A DNA stretch of 64,000 nucleotides from JAEUOS01 sp040382235 (GCA_040382235.1 JBEIFV010000004.1:1-64000), one strand, 5' to 3'; positions 52,563 through 61,672 are shown, counted from the stretch's first letter. The notes: generated from the letters alone by a model not told the origin. Translations and numbers: made by a program.

Positions 52563-53311
52563 GTTCGAAACGTCTGGCCGGGCGCACTGCGCTCATTACC
52601 GGGGGCAACACCGGCATCGGGCGCGCGGTGGCGCTGGCCTATGCGGATGAGGGCGCGGATGTGGCGATTTTCTACATTGCGCGCGAGGATGAAGCCAAAA
52701 GCCTGGTGCCCGAGATCGAAGGGCGCGGCGCGCGAGCGCTGGCGCTCAAATGCGACGTCACCAACGAGGCGCAGGTCGAAGCCGCTTTCGCGCAGGTGAT
52801 TGCCGCCTTCGGTCATCTCGATATCCTGGTCAACAACGCCGGCATCCAGCGCCCGCAACCGATCGTCGAGATGAGTGTGGGCGACTGGGGCAACATGATG
52901 TCGGTGCATCTGCGCGGCGGCTTCCTGTGCTCGCGCGCCGCGGCGCGCCACATGATGGCGCGCAAATCCGGCAGGATCATCAATCTGTGCTCGCAACTGG
53001 GCTACATCGGGCGCGAAAATTACACCGCCTACTCGGCAGCCAAAGGCGGCCTGATCGCCTTTACCCGCGCACTGGCCAAGGAAATGGCGCCCCACGGCGT
53101 GCTGGTCAACGGCGTGGCGCCAGGCTTGGTCGATACCGGCTTTGACCCCTTGCCGGATGAAGTCAAGGCGGCGCATGCCGCCAGCCTGCCCTTGAAGCGC
53201 CTGGGGCTGCCGGAAGACATGACGCCGGCCTTCGTGTTCCTGGCGTCCGATGATGCGCGTTACTTTTGCGGGCAGTTGCTGCACCCCAACGGCGGCGAGA
53301 TCATGCCGTGA
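52559..53311 (+). CDS. SDR family oxidoreductase
   Basis: 250 residues, classical FabG-like SDR. TGGNTGIGRAVALAYADEGA is the cofactor site, VNNAGIQRPQPIVEMS follows, and YSAAK is the catalytic YxxxK. Ser in INLCSQLGY fits the catalytic serine. ATG overlaps the previous stop (ATGA), with GGGAGG upstream, so it works with the AMDase-like protein, perhaps reducing or oxidising its substrate or product. The gene converges with the LysR gene, 13 bases apart. Confidence 0.9.
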   Translation: MSSKRLAGRTALITGGNTGIGRAVALAYADEGADVAIFYIAREDEAKSLVPEIEGRGARALALKCDVTNEAQVEAAFAQVIAAFGHLDILVNNAGIQRPQPIVEMSVGDWGNMMSVHLRGGFLCSRAAARHMMARKSGRIINLCSQLGYIGRENYTAYSAAKGGLIAFTRALAKEMAPHGVLVNGVAPGLVDTGFDPLPDEVKAAHAASLPLKRLGLPEDMTPAFVFLASDDARYFCGQLLHPNGGEIMP

Positions 53312-53324
53312 ATGCGTCAGTGGT

Positions 53325-54239
53325 TCACACGCCGCGCGTCGCTTCGATCACCAGATTGCGCATCCAGCGATGCAGCGGGTCCTTGTGGGCCCGCTCGTGC
53401 CAGTAGATTGAGACTTCCAGCACCGGTAGCGGTACTGGCGGTTCCAGCACCTGCAACGGCAGCGACGCGGCGAAGCTCTTCGCCACGCGTTGCGGCACGG
53501 TGGCCAGCAGGTTGCTCCTGGCGACGATGGCCGGCGCCACCAGGAAGTTGGGCACTGCCAGTTCGCCCGAGCGGCGGATGCGCAGGTCGATCAGGGCCGC
53601 CTCCACCATGCGGGCGTAGTTCCCGGCACCGGCCGGGCTGATGCGCACGTGGTCGGCAGCCTGGTACTGCGCCAAGGTCAGCTTGCCGCGCACCGTCGGG
53701 TGGCCGCGGCGCGCGATGCATACCGACGGCTCGCGGAACAAGAGGCGTGTGCGCAAACCCCTGGGCGGCTCCAGCAGGTAGCCGATGCCGAGGTCGATCT
53801 GGCCCGAGCCAAGGAGTTCGAGTACGCGTTTCGGGTTGGGCGGCCGCGCGTCGATGCCGATTCCCGGCGCCTGTGCTTCGAGCAGCGCCTGGATCGGCGG
53901 CAGCACCACCATCAGCACGTAGTCGGTGGCGATGATGCGAAAGGTGCGCTCGGCCTTGACCGGTTCAAACGGCCGCGCCGTTTCCATCAGCGCATGCGCC
54001 TTTTCCAGCAGGGCACGCGCCTGGCCGGCGATTTCGAGCGCGCGCGACGTCGGCACCATGCCGCGCGCGGTGCGCAACAGCAGCGGGTCGTCGAAGGTCT
54101 TGCGCAGGCGCGCGAGCAGCCCGCTCATGGCCGGCTGCGACAGGCCCAGGCGCTCGGCCGCGCGCGAGACGTGGCCCTCGGCCACCAGAACGTCCAGGGC
54201 GGCCAGGAGTTGCAGGTCGGGCAGGTCGGCGCGCGGCAT
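53325..54239 (-). CDS. LysR family transcriptional regulator
   Basis: 304 residues. HTH: DLQLLAALDVLVAEGHVSRA and LGLSQPAMSGLLARLRKTFD. The effector domain carries FRIIATDYVLMVVLPPIQAL and DLGIGYLLEPPRGL, similar in layout to the first LysR protein at 19 kb (LGVTDYVELLLLPRLAEE, DVAIGFMQRAPRG). Diverges, with 111 bases between, from the hydrolase-cupin-NmrA-Bug array and is its likely regulator. The intergenic stretch TTATCTGTATATGCAATG contains a possible -10 region for the LysR gene. Confidence 0.9.
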   Translation of the reverse strand: MPRADLPDLQLLAALDVLVAEGHVSRAAERLGLSQPAMSGLLARLRKTFDDPLLLRTARGMVPTSRALEIAGQARALLEKAHALMETARPFEPVKAERTFRIIATDYVLMVVLPPIQALLEAQAPGIGIDARPPNPKRVLELLGSGQIDLGIGYLLEPPRGLRTRLLFREPSVCIARRGHPTVRGKLTLAQYQAADHVRISPAGAGNYARMVEAALIDLRIRRSGELAVPNFLVAPAIVARSNLLATVPQRVAKSFAASLPLQVLEPPVPLPVLEVSIYWHERAHKDPLHRWMRNLVIEATRGV

Positions 54240-54350
54240 GTCTTCGCATTATCTGTATATGCAATGACAACTATACATGCACGGCGATAGCTAAAGAGTG
54301 GGGCGCTTCCTACAATCCACGGCCATACCAAAACCAATTGCAGGAGACCC

Positions 54351-55115
54351 ATGACACTCGCCGAATTTCGCCGGCAGCATGCCGTTCGCACCAGCACCGT
54401 GGACGGGGTCGAGTGGTCGTGGGTTGCCGCCGGCAGCGGCCCCTGCCTGGTGCTGTTGCCCGGTGCGCAGGGCACGGCCGAGGTCTTTTTCAAGCAGTTC
54501 GCGCTGGCCGATCGCTGCCGCGTGGTGGCGGTCACTTACCCGGCGCGGACCGATGGCGCAGTGCTCGCCGACGGCCTGGCGGCCTTTCTCGACTCACTGG
54601 GAATCGCGCGCGCAAGCCTCGCGGGCACCTCGCTGGGCGGTTACGTGGCGCAATTGTTCGCCGCGCGCCATCCAGAGCGGGTCGAGAAACTGATTCTCGC
54701 CTGCACCTTTGTCGACCCCGGGCCGGTGCAGGCGCCGGAAAAGCTGGCCGCCGCGCGCGACACGCCGGCCGACACGCTCAAGGAGCAAGCGCTCGGTCGG
54801 GTACGCGCCGCGCCTGACAGCGAACTCAAGCGCGTGCAACTCGACCTGATCGGCGAGAAGCAGAGTGCGGCCAACCTGCAGGCGCGCATGCTGGCGGTGC
54901 AGCTGGCCCAGCCGGTACCGCCATTGACGATTCCGCCGGGCAATATCGCTGTGATCGACTGCGACAACGATCCCGTGATTCCGCCCGCTGTGCGGGCGGC
55001 GGTACGTGAAAGATATGCCGGTGCCGGCTATTTCAATATCGCCGGCGGCAGCCACTACCCCTACATCCTGTGCGGCGACGAATACAACCGCATCGTCGCC
55101 GCGTGCCTTGCCTGA
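54351..55115 (+). CDS. Alpha/beta hydrolase
   Basis: 254 residues. Nucleophile elbow AGTSLGGYVAQ with Ser94; Asp in DCDNDPVIPP (205 or 207) and His235 in GGSHYPYIL complete the triad. WVAAGSGPCLVLLPGAQGTA is the oxyanion-hole strand. It resembles the maspardin-like hydrolase group in its N-terminus, but any ester, lactone or C-C bond could be the target. AGGAG lies before the ATG. First gene of the plus-strand array behind LysR. Confidence 0.88.
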   Translation: MTLAEFRRQHAVRTSTVDGVEWSWVAAGSGPCLVLLPGAQGTAEVFFKQFALADRCRVVAVTYPARTDGAVLADGLAAFLDSLGIARASLAGTSLGGYVAQLFAARHPERVEKLILACTFVDPGPVQAPEKLAAARDTPADTLKEQALGRVRAAPDSELKRVQLDLIGEKQSAANLQARMLAVQLAQPVPPLTIPPGNIAVIDCDNDPVIPPAVRAAVRERYAGAGYFNIAGGSHYPYILCGDEYNRIVAACLA

Positions 55116-55127
55116 AAGGACCTCACC

Positions 55128-55691
55128 ATGAACCAGACCGCGTCCGTCGGCACCACCCACTACACGCGCGTCGCCGGCCCCGGCATCGAGATGCCCACTG
55201 CCGAAGTGATGAAGAACGTTGCCTTCTTCCGCGACCTGCTGGTCGATCCGAATGCCTTCGTCGACAAGGAAGACCCCACCAAGCGCCTGCCGATCAAGTA
55301 CGTGATCTCGACCGATAACAAAGCGGCGCCGGCCGGCATTGCCACGCCCCACAGTTTTCACATCGCCTTCATCGAGTCGAAGGCGGGTAACTCGCCGGTG
55401 ATCCACGCGCACGAATATCGCGAGATATTCATGCCGCTCAAGGGGCGCTACCGCATCTACTTCAACAAGAATCCGGAAGAGTTCGTCGAACTCGGACCGT
55501 ACGACACGTTTTCGGTGCCGCCGATGCTATGGCGCCGCGTCGAGCAGCAGGGTGAGAAGGGTGAGCCCGGCATGGTGATGGTGATCTACGACAACGTCGT
55601 CGATCCCAACAAGGGCATTTTCGTGCCACAGGAGGTGATTGATGCAGACCATGCCTCCGGACGGGACCCGTACGCAAAGGCGGCCGGATGA
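55128..55691 (+). CDS. Cupin domain protein
   Basis: 187 residues. Cupin motif 1 appears as SPVIHAHEYREIFMPLKGRY with two His and one Glu; motif 2 as GPYDTFSVPPMLWRRVEQ, where the last metal histidine is replaced, as in the cupin at 20.1 kb (MPPGLWRQF). The match of this PPxLWRxxx end suggests the two belong to the same subfamily, and both stand at the start of a LysR-linked Bug operon. Function unknown. ATGA overlap with the next gene. Confidence 0.82.
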   Translation: MNQTASVGTTHYTRVAGPGIEMPTAEVMKNVAFFRDLLVDPNAFVDKEDPTKRLPIKYVISTDNKAAPAGIATPHSFHIAFIESKAGNSPVIHAHEYREIFMPLKGRYRIYFNKNPEEFVELGPYDTFSVPPMLWRRVEQQGEKGEPGMVMVIYDNVVDPNKGIFVPQEVIDADHASGRDPYAKAAG

Positions 55692-56554
55692 TCGTCATCC
55701 TCGGCGCCGCAGGTCAGACCGGCACCGCCGCCTTGAGGCGGCTGGCGGCGATGGGCGTGCCTGCGCGCGCCATGGTGAGCCGCGCCGATTCCGCGGACAA
55801 GGTGCGAGCGGCCGGCGCGTCGGAAGTGGTCATAGGCAACCTGAAGAGTGCGGAGGACGTGCGCCGTGCGCTGGCCGGCGCCAGCCGCGTCTATCACATC
55901 TGCCCGGTGATGAGCGATGCGGAGATTCCGATCGGGCAGAACGTGATCGCCGCTGCGCGCGCGGAGAAGGTCGATCAGCTGGTGTTCCACAGCCTGATCC
56001 ACGCGCAGGTCGACGCCCTCTTGCACCACCGCGACAAGCGCGTCGTCGAGGGGCTGATCATCGATTCGCTGGTGCCCTACACGTTCCTGCAGCCGACCAT
56101 GTACATGCAGAACATGCTTTGGGAATGGGACAACATCACCGAGCGCGGCGTCTACCGCGCGCCCTACTCGACGCGCGCACGCATGAGCCTGATCGACCTC
56201 GAGGACATCGCGCTGGTGGCGGCGAAGGTGCTGACCGAGCCGGGCTGGAACGGCGGCGGCTTCGAATTGTGCAGCGGCGACAACCTCACACGCGAGGAGA
56301 TGGCCGCCACCATCGGCCATGTGCTCGGCAAGCCGGTGCGCGCCGAGGCCTATTCGATCGACGAGTGGCGGCCGATCGGCGCGAAGACCCGCACTCCATT
56401 CCAGGTCGAGCGTGTCGCCACCATGTACGCGCATTACGATAAGCACGGCTTGTCCGGCGGCAATTCCCGCGTGCTGGCGATGATCCTGGGGCGGGCGCCT
56501 GCGACGTACCGCGACTTCGTCGCGCGCGTGGCGCGCGAGCGGGGCGCCGCTTGA
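55688..56554 (+). CDS. NmrA-like NAD(P)-binding protein
   Basis: 288 residues, extended/atypical SDR. LGAAGQTGTAAL at 5-16 is the GxxGxxG motif; YHICPVMSD, FHSLIHAQVDALLHHRDKR and PTMYMQNMLWEW are NmrA/HSCARG-like. In place of the YxxxK catalysis, such proteins often act as redox sensors, although some (quinone reductase QOR2, triphenylmethane reductase) are enzymes. Coupled at both ends: ATGA with the cupin and TTGA with its paralogue. Confidence 0.87.
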   Translation: MIVILGAAGQTGTAALRRLAAMGVPARAMVSRADSADKVRAAGASEVVIGNLKSAEDVRRALAGASRVYHICPVMSDAEIPIGQNVIAAARAEKVDQLVFHSLIHAQVDALLHHRDKRVVEGLIIDSLVPYTFLQPTMYMQNMLWEWDNITERGVYRAPYSTRARMSLIDLEDIALVAAKVLTEPGWNGGGFELCSGDNLTREEMAATIGHVLGKPVRAEAYSIDEWRPIGAKTRTPFQVERVATMYAHYDKHGLSGGNSRVLAMILGRAPATYRDFVARVARERGAA

Positions 56555-57432
56555 TCGCCATCACGGGCGCCGGCGGCGTCACCGGCCGCGCCGTGATCGG
56601 CGCGCTCAAGGCGCGCGGCGCGCAGGTGCGCGCGCTGGTCACGCGCCAGGCCTCCGCGGAGGCTTGCCGGAACGCCGGCGCCGACCAGACCGCGCTGGCC
56701 ACCTTTGCCGATTGCGCGGCGCTCACCCGCGCCTTCAAGGGCGCCGAGACGGTGTTCCACATCCCGCCGCGCATGAAGCCCGACGAGGTTGCGAACGGGC
56801 GCAACATCATCGATGCCGCCCTTGCGGCGGGCGTGCGCATGATCGCGCTGCATAGCGTCGTCAACTCGCAGGTCAGTGCGATCCGCTTTCACAACCACAA
56901 GCGCGAAGTCGAGGAACTGGCCATGCATTGCGGTCTGCCGTGGCGCATCTTCCAGCCGACCAACTACATGCAGAACGTCGCCTGGAACTGGGAGCGCATG
57001 ATCGGTGACGGCGAGTTCGTCTTTCCCTACTCGGCCGATTCCCTCGTTTCCTGGCTCGACCTCGACGACTACGCCGAAGGCGTGGCGCGCGCGCTCACCG
57101 AACCGGGCTGGGACTACGGGGTCTACGAAATGGCGAGCGCCAAGGCGCCGCTGACCCGGCATCAGTTGGCCGGGATCTGGTCGCGGGTCACCGGTCGCGC
57201 GATCCGCGCCGTGGCCATGCCGCTCGACGAGTACATGGCGCTGCCGCACTGGGCCGGCCGCGACCCGCGCGAGATGGCGATCCTTCGCACCATGTTCGAG
57301 GAGTTCGACCGCCACGGCGCGCCGGGCGGCAACTGGCGCACCCTGGCGATGATGCTCGGCCGCGAGCCCACGCAGTACGAGGCCTTCGCGCGGCGTTTCG
57401 CGCAGACGCGCGGCTTGTCGCGACCGCACTGA
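56551..57432 (+). CDS. NmrA-like NAD(P)-binding protein, paralogue of the preceding gene
   Basis: 293 residues from a TTG start overlapping the previous stop (TTGA). TGAGGVTGRAVIGALKARGA is the dinucleotide site; LHSVVNSQVSAIRFHNHKRE and PTNYMQNVAWNWERM align with the first protein (FHSLIHAQVDALLHHRDKR, PTMYMQNMLWEWDN). A tandem pair of diverged paralogues in strict translational coupling suggests a heterodimer made at equal ratio. The TTG start is slow and could tune the amount. No other start fits. Confidence 0.87.
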   Translation: MIAITGAGGVTGRAVIGALKARGAQVRALVTRQASAEACRNAGADQTALATFADCAALTRAFKGAETVFHIPPRMKPDEVANGRNIIDAALAAGVRMIALHSVVNSQVSAIRFHNHKREVEELAMHCGLPWRIFQPTNYMQNVAWNWERMIGDGEFVFPYSADSLVSWLDLDDYAEGVARALTEPGWDYGVYEMASAKAPLTRHQLAGIWSRVTGRAIRAVAMPLDEYMALPHWAGRDPREMAILRTMFEEFDRHGAPGGNWRTLAMMLGREPTQYEAFARRFAQTRGLSRPH

Positions 57433-57450
57433 CCATCCACTGCAGAGACC

Positions 57451-58428
57451 ATGGAAAGACGCACGATTGTCGTCGCCGCAGTTGCCGCAGCCGGTGCCGG
57501 TCTGGCCGCCGGCCGCGTCGCAGCGCAGTCCTGGCCCGCCAAGCCAGTGCGGGTGGTGATCCCGTTCCCGCCCGGCGGACCGACCGACAACCTGGCGCGA
57601 CCGCTGCTGCAGCGCCTGTCCGAGCGCCTGGGCCAGCAATTCGTCATCGACAACCGTGCCGGCGCCAACGGCAACATCGGCGCCGAGCATGTGGCGCGCG
57701 CGGCGCCGGATGGCTACACGTTCTTCTGGTCGCCGACCGGCACCATGGCGGTCAACCCGGCCATCTACCCGAAGCTCGCGTTCGACCCGGTGAAGGACTT
57801 CGCGCCGGTGAGCCTGATCGCCGGGGTCGAGGGCATCCTGATCGTGGCTGCGCAATCGCCCTACAGGACCGTGCGCGAACTGGTTGCGGACGCGAAAGCC
57901 AATCCCGGCAGGCTCACCTTCGCCTCGCCCGGCATCGGCAGCGTGGTGCACCTGCTGGGCGAGCAGTTGAAGCAACTCGCCGGCATCGACATCGTGCACG
58001 TGCCCTACAAGGGCGGCGCGCCGGCGATGACCGACCTCATCGGCGGCCAGGTGACGATGATGTTCGATTCCACCGCTGCGGCGCTCAACCAGGCGCGTGC
58101 CGGCAAGGTGCGTATGCTGGCCACCGGCGCGAAGCGGCGCCTGGCGCAGGCGCCGGACCTGCCGACCATGGAGGAGGCGGGCGTGGCCGGCTACGATTCC
58201 AGCTCGTTCCACGCGGTGTATGCGCCGTCAGCGACGCCGCGCGCGGTAATCGACCGGCTGTCCGCCGAGATCGCCGCCGCGCTCAAGACCTCGGAGATCC
58301 GCGAGCGCTACGACGCGCTGGGCAGCGAGCCGGTCGGCAGCACCCCGGAAGCTCTCGCCGCTGCCCTCAGGGAGGCCACCGAGCGCTGGGGCGGGCTGGC
58401 GCGGCGCATCAACCTCAAGGTCGACTGA
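57451..58428 (+). CDS. Bug/TctC-type tripartite tricarboxylate transporter receptor
   Basis: 325 residues. Signal MERRTIVVAAVAAAGAGLAA ending near VAAQ; WPAKPVRVVIPFPPGGPTDN, AAPDGYTFFWSPTGTMAVNP, FASPGIGSVVHLLGEQLK and VPYKGGAPAMTDLIGGQVTM are typical. C-terminus ARRINLKVD. A twin-arginine-like ERR start is present but no RRxFL. Periplasmic solute receptor; no TctAB genes are linked. One base overlaps the NIPSNAP start (TGATG). Confidence 0.92.
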   Translation: MERRTIVVAAVAAAGAGLAAGRVAAQSWPAKPVRVVIPFPPGGPTDNLARPLLQRLSERLGQQFVIDNRAGANGNIGAEHVARAAPDGYTFFWSPTGTMAVNPAIYPKLAFDPVKDFAPVSLIAGVEGILIVAAQSPYRTVRELVADAKANPGRLTFASPGIGSVVHLLGEQLKQLAGIDIVHVPYKGGAPAMTDLIGGQVTMMFDSTAAALNQARAGKVRMLATGAKRRLAQAPDLPTMEEAGVAGYDSSSFHAVYAPSATPRAVIDRLSAEIAAALKTSEIRERYDALGSEPVGSTPEALAAALREATERWGGLARRINLKVD

Positions 58429-59081
58429 TGATTGTCGAGGCGCGCACTTACGACATCGCCGTCGGCCAGGTGAGCGACTATGTTGCCAACTACGCGTTGC
58501 ACGGTCTGCCAGTGTCGCTGCGCCACGGCCTGGCGCTGGCGGGCTACTTTGGCGTCGAGGCCGGCAACCTGCATCAGGTGGTGCACTACTGGAAGCACGA
58601 CAGCCTCGCCGATCGCGAAGAGATGCGCGCACGGCGGGACGCCGATCCGGCCTGGCGCGCGTATCAGGCCGGCGCGCGCGGACGCGTCGTCCGCCAGGAG
58701 GTGCGGCTGTTCGAGGTGCATGGCGTGGTTGCGCCGTTTGCCGTGACCGGCCCGGGCGGGTCGCGCGCCGTCGTCGAGGAATGCATCACGCTCACCGAGC
58801 CCGGCGATACCGCCGCCTTCGAGAAGACGTTCGCGCGCCGGCTGCTGCCGCGGATGGCGGCGGCGGGCGCGCGACTGGTGTGCGCCATGCGTGGGTTCAC
58901 CGGCATGACTGGCGAAGTGGCGCACCTGTGGTATTGGGATGGCATGGCGGCGCGCGAAGGTGCGCAGGGTGCGCTTGCCGCCGACCGTGCATGGCAGCGC
59001 GCACGGCGGCAGATTCAAGACCTGAGCCGCGCCCATGCGCGACGCTTCCTGCGGCCGCTGGCTATCTCGCCGCTGCGTTGA
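58428..59081 (+). CDS. NIPSNAP family protein
   Basis: 217 residues with two NIPSNAP-type ferredoxin-like repeats: MIVEARTYDIAVGQVSDYVA with LALAGYFGVEAGNLHQVVHYW, and VVEECITLTEPGDTAAFEKT with AHLWYWDGMAAREGAQGAL. Bacterial NIPSNAP proteins are small dimeric alpha-beta barrels often encoded beside catabolic genes; some act as monooxygenase-like or isomerase accessory proteins. It starts directly at the stop of a Bug gene. Confidence 0.85.
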   Translation: MIVEARTYDIAVGQVSDYVANYALHGLPVSLRHGLALAGYFGVEAGNLHQVVHYWKHDSLADREEMRARRDADPAWRAYQAGARGRVVRQEVRLFEVHGVVAPFAVTGPGGSRAVVEECITLTEPGDTAAFEKTFARRLLPRMAAAGARLVCAMRGFTGMTGEVAHLWYWDGMAAREGAQGALAADRAWQRARRQIQDLSRAHARRFLRPLAISPLR

Positions 59082-59113
59082 ATGTCAGACGGATGTCAAG
59101 GAAGGGAGCAGGG

Positions 59114-60154
59114 ATGGAAACAAAAGGCAAAGACAGCGCGCCGGTCGAGGGGGCCAATCCCGTGACCGACCCCGGCAAGCGGCGCCTCGTCATGTCGTTG
59201 TTGACGGCTGCCGCGGCGCTGGCGTTCGGACCGATGGCTGCCGCTGTCCTGGCGCAAGGCACCTACCCGCAACGCCCCGTGCGCATGGTGGTGCCTTTTC
59301 CGCCAGGCGGCACGCTGGACACGGTTGGACGGCTGGTAGCGTCGCGCCTGCAGGAGCGCTTAAACCAGCCCTTTGTCGTCGAGAACCGCGCGGGTGCCGG
59401 GGGCCACATCGGCGCGGAGCTGGTGGCGCGAGCCACGCCGGACGGGTACACGCTCCTGTTCTCCGGAACCTGGATTGCCATCTCGCCCAACCTGCAAAAG
59501 CTCTCCTACGACGTGGCGCGCGACCTGGCGGGTGTGTCGCTGCTGAGCCTGGGTACGTTCGTGCTGGTGGCGCCGGCCAGCCAGCCATTCAACACTCTCG
59601 CGGAATTCCTGGCGGCGGCCAAAGCGGCCCCCGGCAAGTTCGCCTACGGCTCGCAAGGCAGCGGCAGCGGTCCGCACCTGTCGATGGAGTGGCTCAAGAA
59701 TCTGGCCGGCGTGCAGGTTCTGCACATTCCCTACAAGGGCGCCGCGCCCAGCCTGCAGGCCTTGCTGGCCGGAGAAGTCGGGCTCGCGTTCGAGCCTGTA
59801 TTCTCGGTGCTGCCGCACGTTCGCGCCGGCAAGCTCAAGGCGCTGGCTGTCGGCAGTCCGCGCCCGCTGCCGGCGCTTCCCGGCGTGCCGGCCGTCGCCC
59901 AAACCTTTGCCGGTTTCGACACCGACGGCTGGCAGGCATTGATGGCACCTGCCGGCACCCCGCGCGAGATTCTGGCCCAGCTTTCCAGCGAGATCGCGCG
60001 CGTCATGGCCATGCCTGACTTGGTTGGCCGTTTGCAGGCCCTCGGTACCGAGCCCGCGACGTCCTCGCCCGAGGCGACCGATGCAATGGTGCGTGCGCAG
60101 ATCGACAACTGGGGTCGCATCATCCGGCAGAACAATATTCGCGCAGACAACTGA
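59114..60154 (+). CDS. Bug/TctC-type tripartite tricarboxylate transporter receptor with long N-terminus
   Basis: 346 residues, about 20 longer than usual because the signal sequence is preceded by a hydrophilic METKGKDSAPVEGANPVTDP. After KRRLVMSLLTAAAALAFGPM comes AAAVLAQ, then YPQRPVRMVVPFPPGGTLDT, ATPDGYTLLFSGTWIAISPN and IPYKGAAPSLQALLAGEVGL. C-terminus IIRQNNIRADN. GGAGCAGGG precedes the ATG at 59114; a start nearer the KRR is possible but has no good ribosome site. Second of four receptors in the array. Confidence 0.88.
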   Translation: METKGKDSAPVEGANPVTDPGKRRLVMSLLTAAAALAFGPMAAAVLAQGTYPQRPVRMVVPFPPGGTLDTVGRLVASRLQERLNQPFVVENRAGAGGHIGAELVARATPDGYTLLFSGTWIAISPNLQKLSYDVARDLAGVSLLSLGTFVLVAPASQPFNTLAEFLAAAKAAPGKFAYGSQGSGSGPHLSMEWLKNLAGVQVLHIPYKGAAPSLQALLAGEVGLAFEPVFSVLPHVRAGKLKALAVGSPRPLPALPGVPAVAQTFAGFDTDGWQALMAPAGTPREILAQLSSEIARVMAMPDLVGRLQALGTEPATSSPEATDAMVRAQIDNWGRIIRQNNIRADN

Positions 60155-60167
60155 AAAAGGGATCGCC

Positions 60168-60902
60168 GTGACCTTGAAAGCAAGCAAAGTAGTGATTGTC
60201 GGCGGGTCGAGCGGCGTCGGACTGGCGCTGGCGCGGCGCGCCTCAACGGCCGGTGCCGCCGTTACCATCGCCAGCCGTTCTCAGGAACGCGTCGATGCGG
60301 CTCTTGCCAAGCTGGGGGCTGGAGTGCAAGGTGCGACCCTCGATGCGCGAGACGAGGGCGCCATCAAGGCGTTCTTCGCCAGGCTTGGCGAATTCGATCA
60401 CGTGATCGCGACCGTGACGCCGGGAAGCGTCAACCTGCGTTACCGCGGATTCGTCGATCAGCCGACCGAAGATGCCGAAGCGTTGTTTGCCAACAAGTTC
60501 TGGGCCCAGTACCGGATCGCCAAATTGGCCGTACCGCACCTGAGTGCCAACGGCTCGATCACGCTGTTCTCTTCGAACGCAAGCCGGCGCCCGCTCGCCA
60601 ACATGGCCGCCCACGGAGCTGTGAACGCCGCCATCGAAGGGCTGGCGCGCGGAATCGCGATCGACATTGCACCCAAGCGGATCAACGTGGTCGCGCCCGC
60701 GCGCATGGTGACCGGCACGTTCGACGAATATCCGGAAGCCGAACGGCAGCGCATGTACGAGGAATGGGGCAAGAAGATGCTGGTCAAGAGGATCGGATAT
60801 GCCGACGACGCGGCCGCTGCCGCCATGTTCCTCATGGAGAACGGCTTCACCACCGGCAACGTAGTCTATGTGGACGGCGGGCTGTTCCTCGCCACCGGCT
60901 GA
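60168..60902 (+). CDS. Divergent SDR without the YxxxK motif (first of a tandem pair)
   Basis: 244 residues from a GTG at 60168. The Rossmann motif VIVGGSSGVGLALARRA (residues 9-25) is intact. The catalytic block reads AAHGAVNAAIEGL: His149 and Asn153 stand where YxxxK has Tyr and Lys. NNAG is replaced by ATVTPGS. FANKFWAQYRIAKLAVPHL (residues 107-125) is shared almost exactly with the next gene. It should bind NAD(P) but not act by the usual SDR mechanism. The C-terminus, TTGNVVYVDGGLFL, is normal. Confidence 0.88.
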   Translation: MTLKASKVVIVGGSSGVGLALARRASTAGAAVTIASRSQERVDAALAKLGAGVQGATLDARDEGAIKAFFARLGEFDHVIATVTPGSVNLRYRGFVDQPTEDAEALFANKFWAQYRIAKLAVPHLSANGSITLFSSNASRRPLANMAAHGAVNAAIEGLARGIAIDIAPKRINVVAPARMVTGTFDEYPEAERQRMYEEWGKKMLVKRIGYADDAAAAAMFLMENGFTTGNVVYVDGGLFLATG

Positions 60903-60913
60903 AAGGTTTAGCC

Positions 60914-61642
60914 GTGGATATCAAGGATAGTCAGGTGATGGTGGTCGGCGGCGGCAGCGGCATCGGCCTGGCGGTGGCCAAGGTTGCGGCAGCGGCCGGC
61001 GCGCGGGTGGTGATCGCGGGCCGAGACGCCGGCAAGCTCGACGCCGCCGCGCGCGAACTCGGCGGGGGTGCGACCGCCGCGCCGGTGGATGCGCGCGACG
61101 AAGCTTCACTGGCCACGTTGTTTGCAGCCCAGGCCCCGTTCGACCACTTGGTCGTCACCGTCGGTCCCGGCGCGACCCGTCAGCGCTACACCAGCTTCCT
61201 GGAGCAGCCAAGCGCCGATGCGCATGCGCTGTTCGACAACAAGTTCTGGGCGCAGTACCTGTGCGCCAAGCTGGCCGCGCCCCACATCGCGCCGGGCGGC
61301 TCGATCACGCTGTTCGGCGGCGGCGCGGCGCGCAAGCCGGTCAAGGCGATGGCGGTGCTGGCGGCGGTGCAGGCGGCGATCGAAGGCCTGGTACGCGGCA
61401 TGGCGCTGGATTTGGCGCCGCTACGCGTCAACGCGGTGGCGCCGGGGCGCATCGCCTCGTCGAGCTTCGCCGACATGCCGGACGCCGCGCGTCGCGAGAT
61501 GTTCGACAAATGGGCTGCGGGCCTGCCGGTGGGGCGTATCGGGCACCCGGAAGACGCGGCCCAGGCGGCGCTCTACCTGATGCAGAACTCATACACCACC
61601 GGCAACATCCTGTACGTGGACGGCGGGCACTATCTCGCCTGA
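60914..61642 (+). CDS. Divergent SDR without the YxxxK motif (second of a tandem pair)
   Basis: 242 residues from a GTG at 60914, 11 bases after its paralogue. VVGGGSGIGLAVAKVAAAAG is the cofactor site; the catalytic block is VLAAVQAAIEGL, with Leu149 and Gln153 for Tyr and Lys. FDNKFWAQYLCAKLAAPHI matches the first protein. The Ser position is glycine (LFGGGAAR), while the neighbour keeps SS (LFSSNAS), so this copy is the more degenerate. C-terminus TTGNILYVDGGHYL. The pair may be an obligate heteromer. Confidence 0.88.
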   Translation: MDIKDSQVMVVGGGSGIGLAVAKVAAAAGARVVIAGRDAGKLDAAARELGGGATAAPVDARDEASLATLFAAQAPFDHLVVTVGPGATRQRYTSFLEQPSADAHALFDNKFWAQYLCAKLAAPHIAPGGSITLFGGGAARKPVKAMAVLAAVQAAIEGLVRGMALDLAPLRVNAVAPGRIASSSFADMPDAARREMFDKWAAGLPVGRIGHPEDAAQAALYLMQNSYTTGNILYVDGGHYLA

Positions 61643-61672
61643 GCCGCTCTCAACGGAGCAAGGAGAACGCAA

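Noticed and set aside
56434..58212. Minus-strand open frame of 592 codons
   Set aside because: Shadow of the NmrA and Bug genes; Arg/His-rich without motifs.
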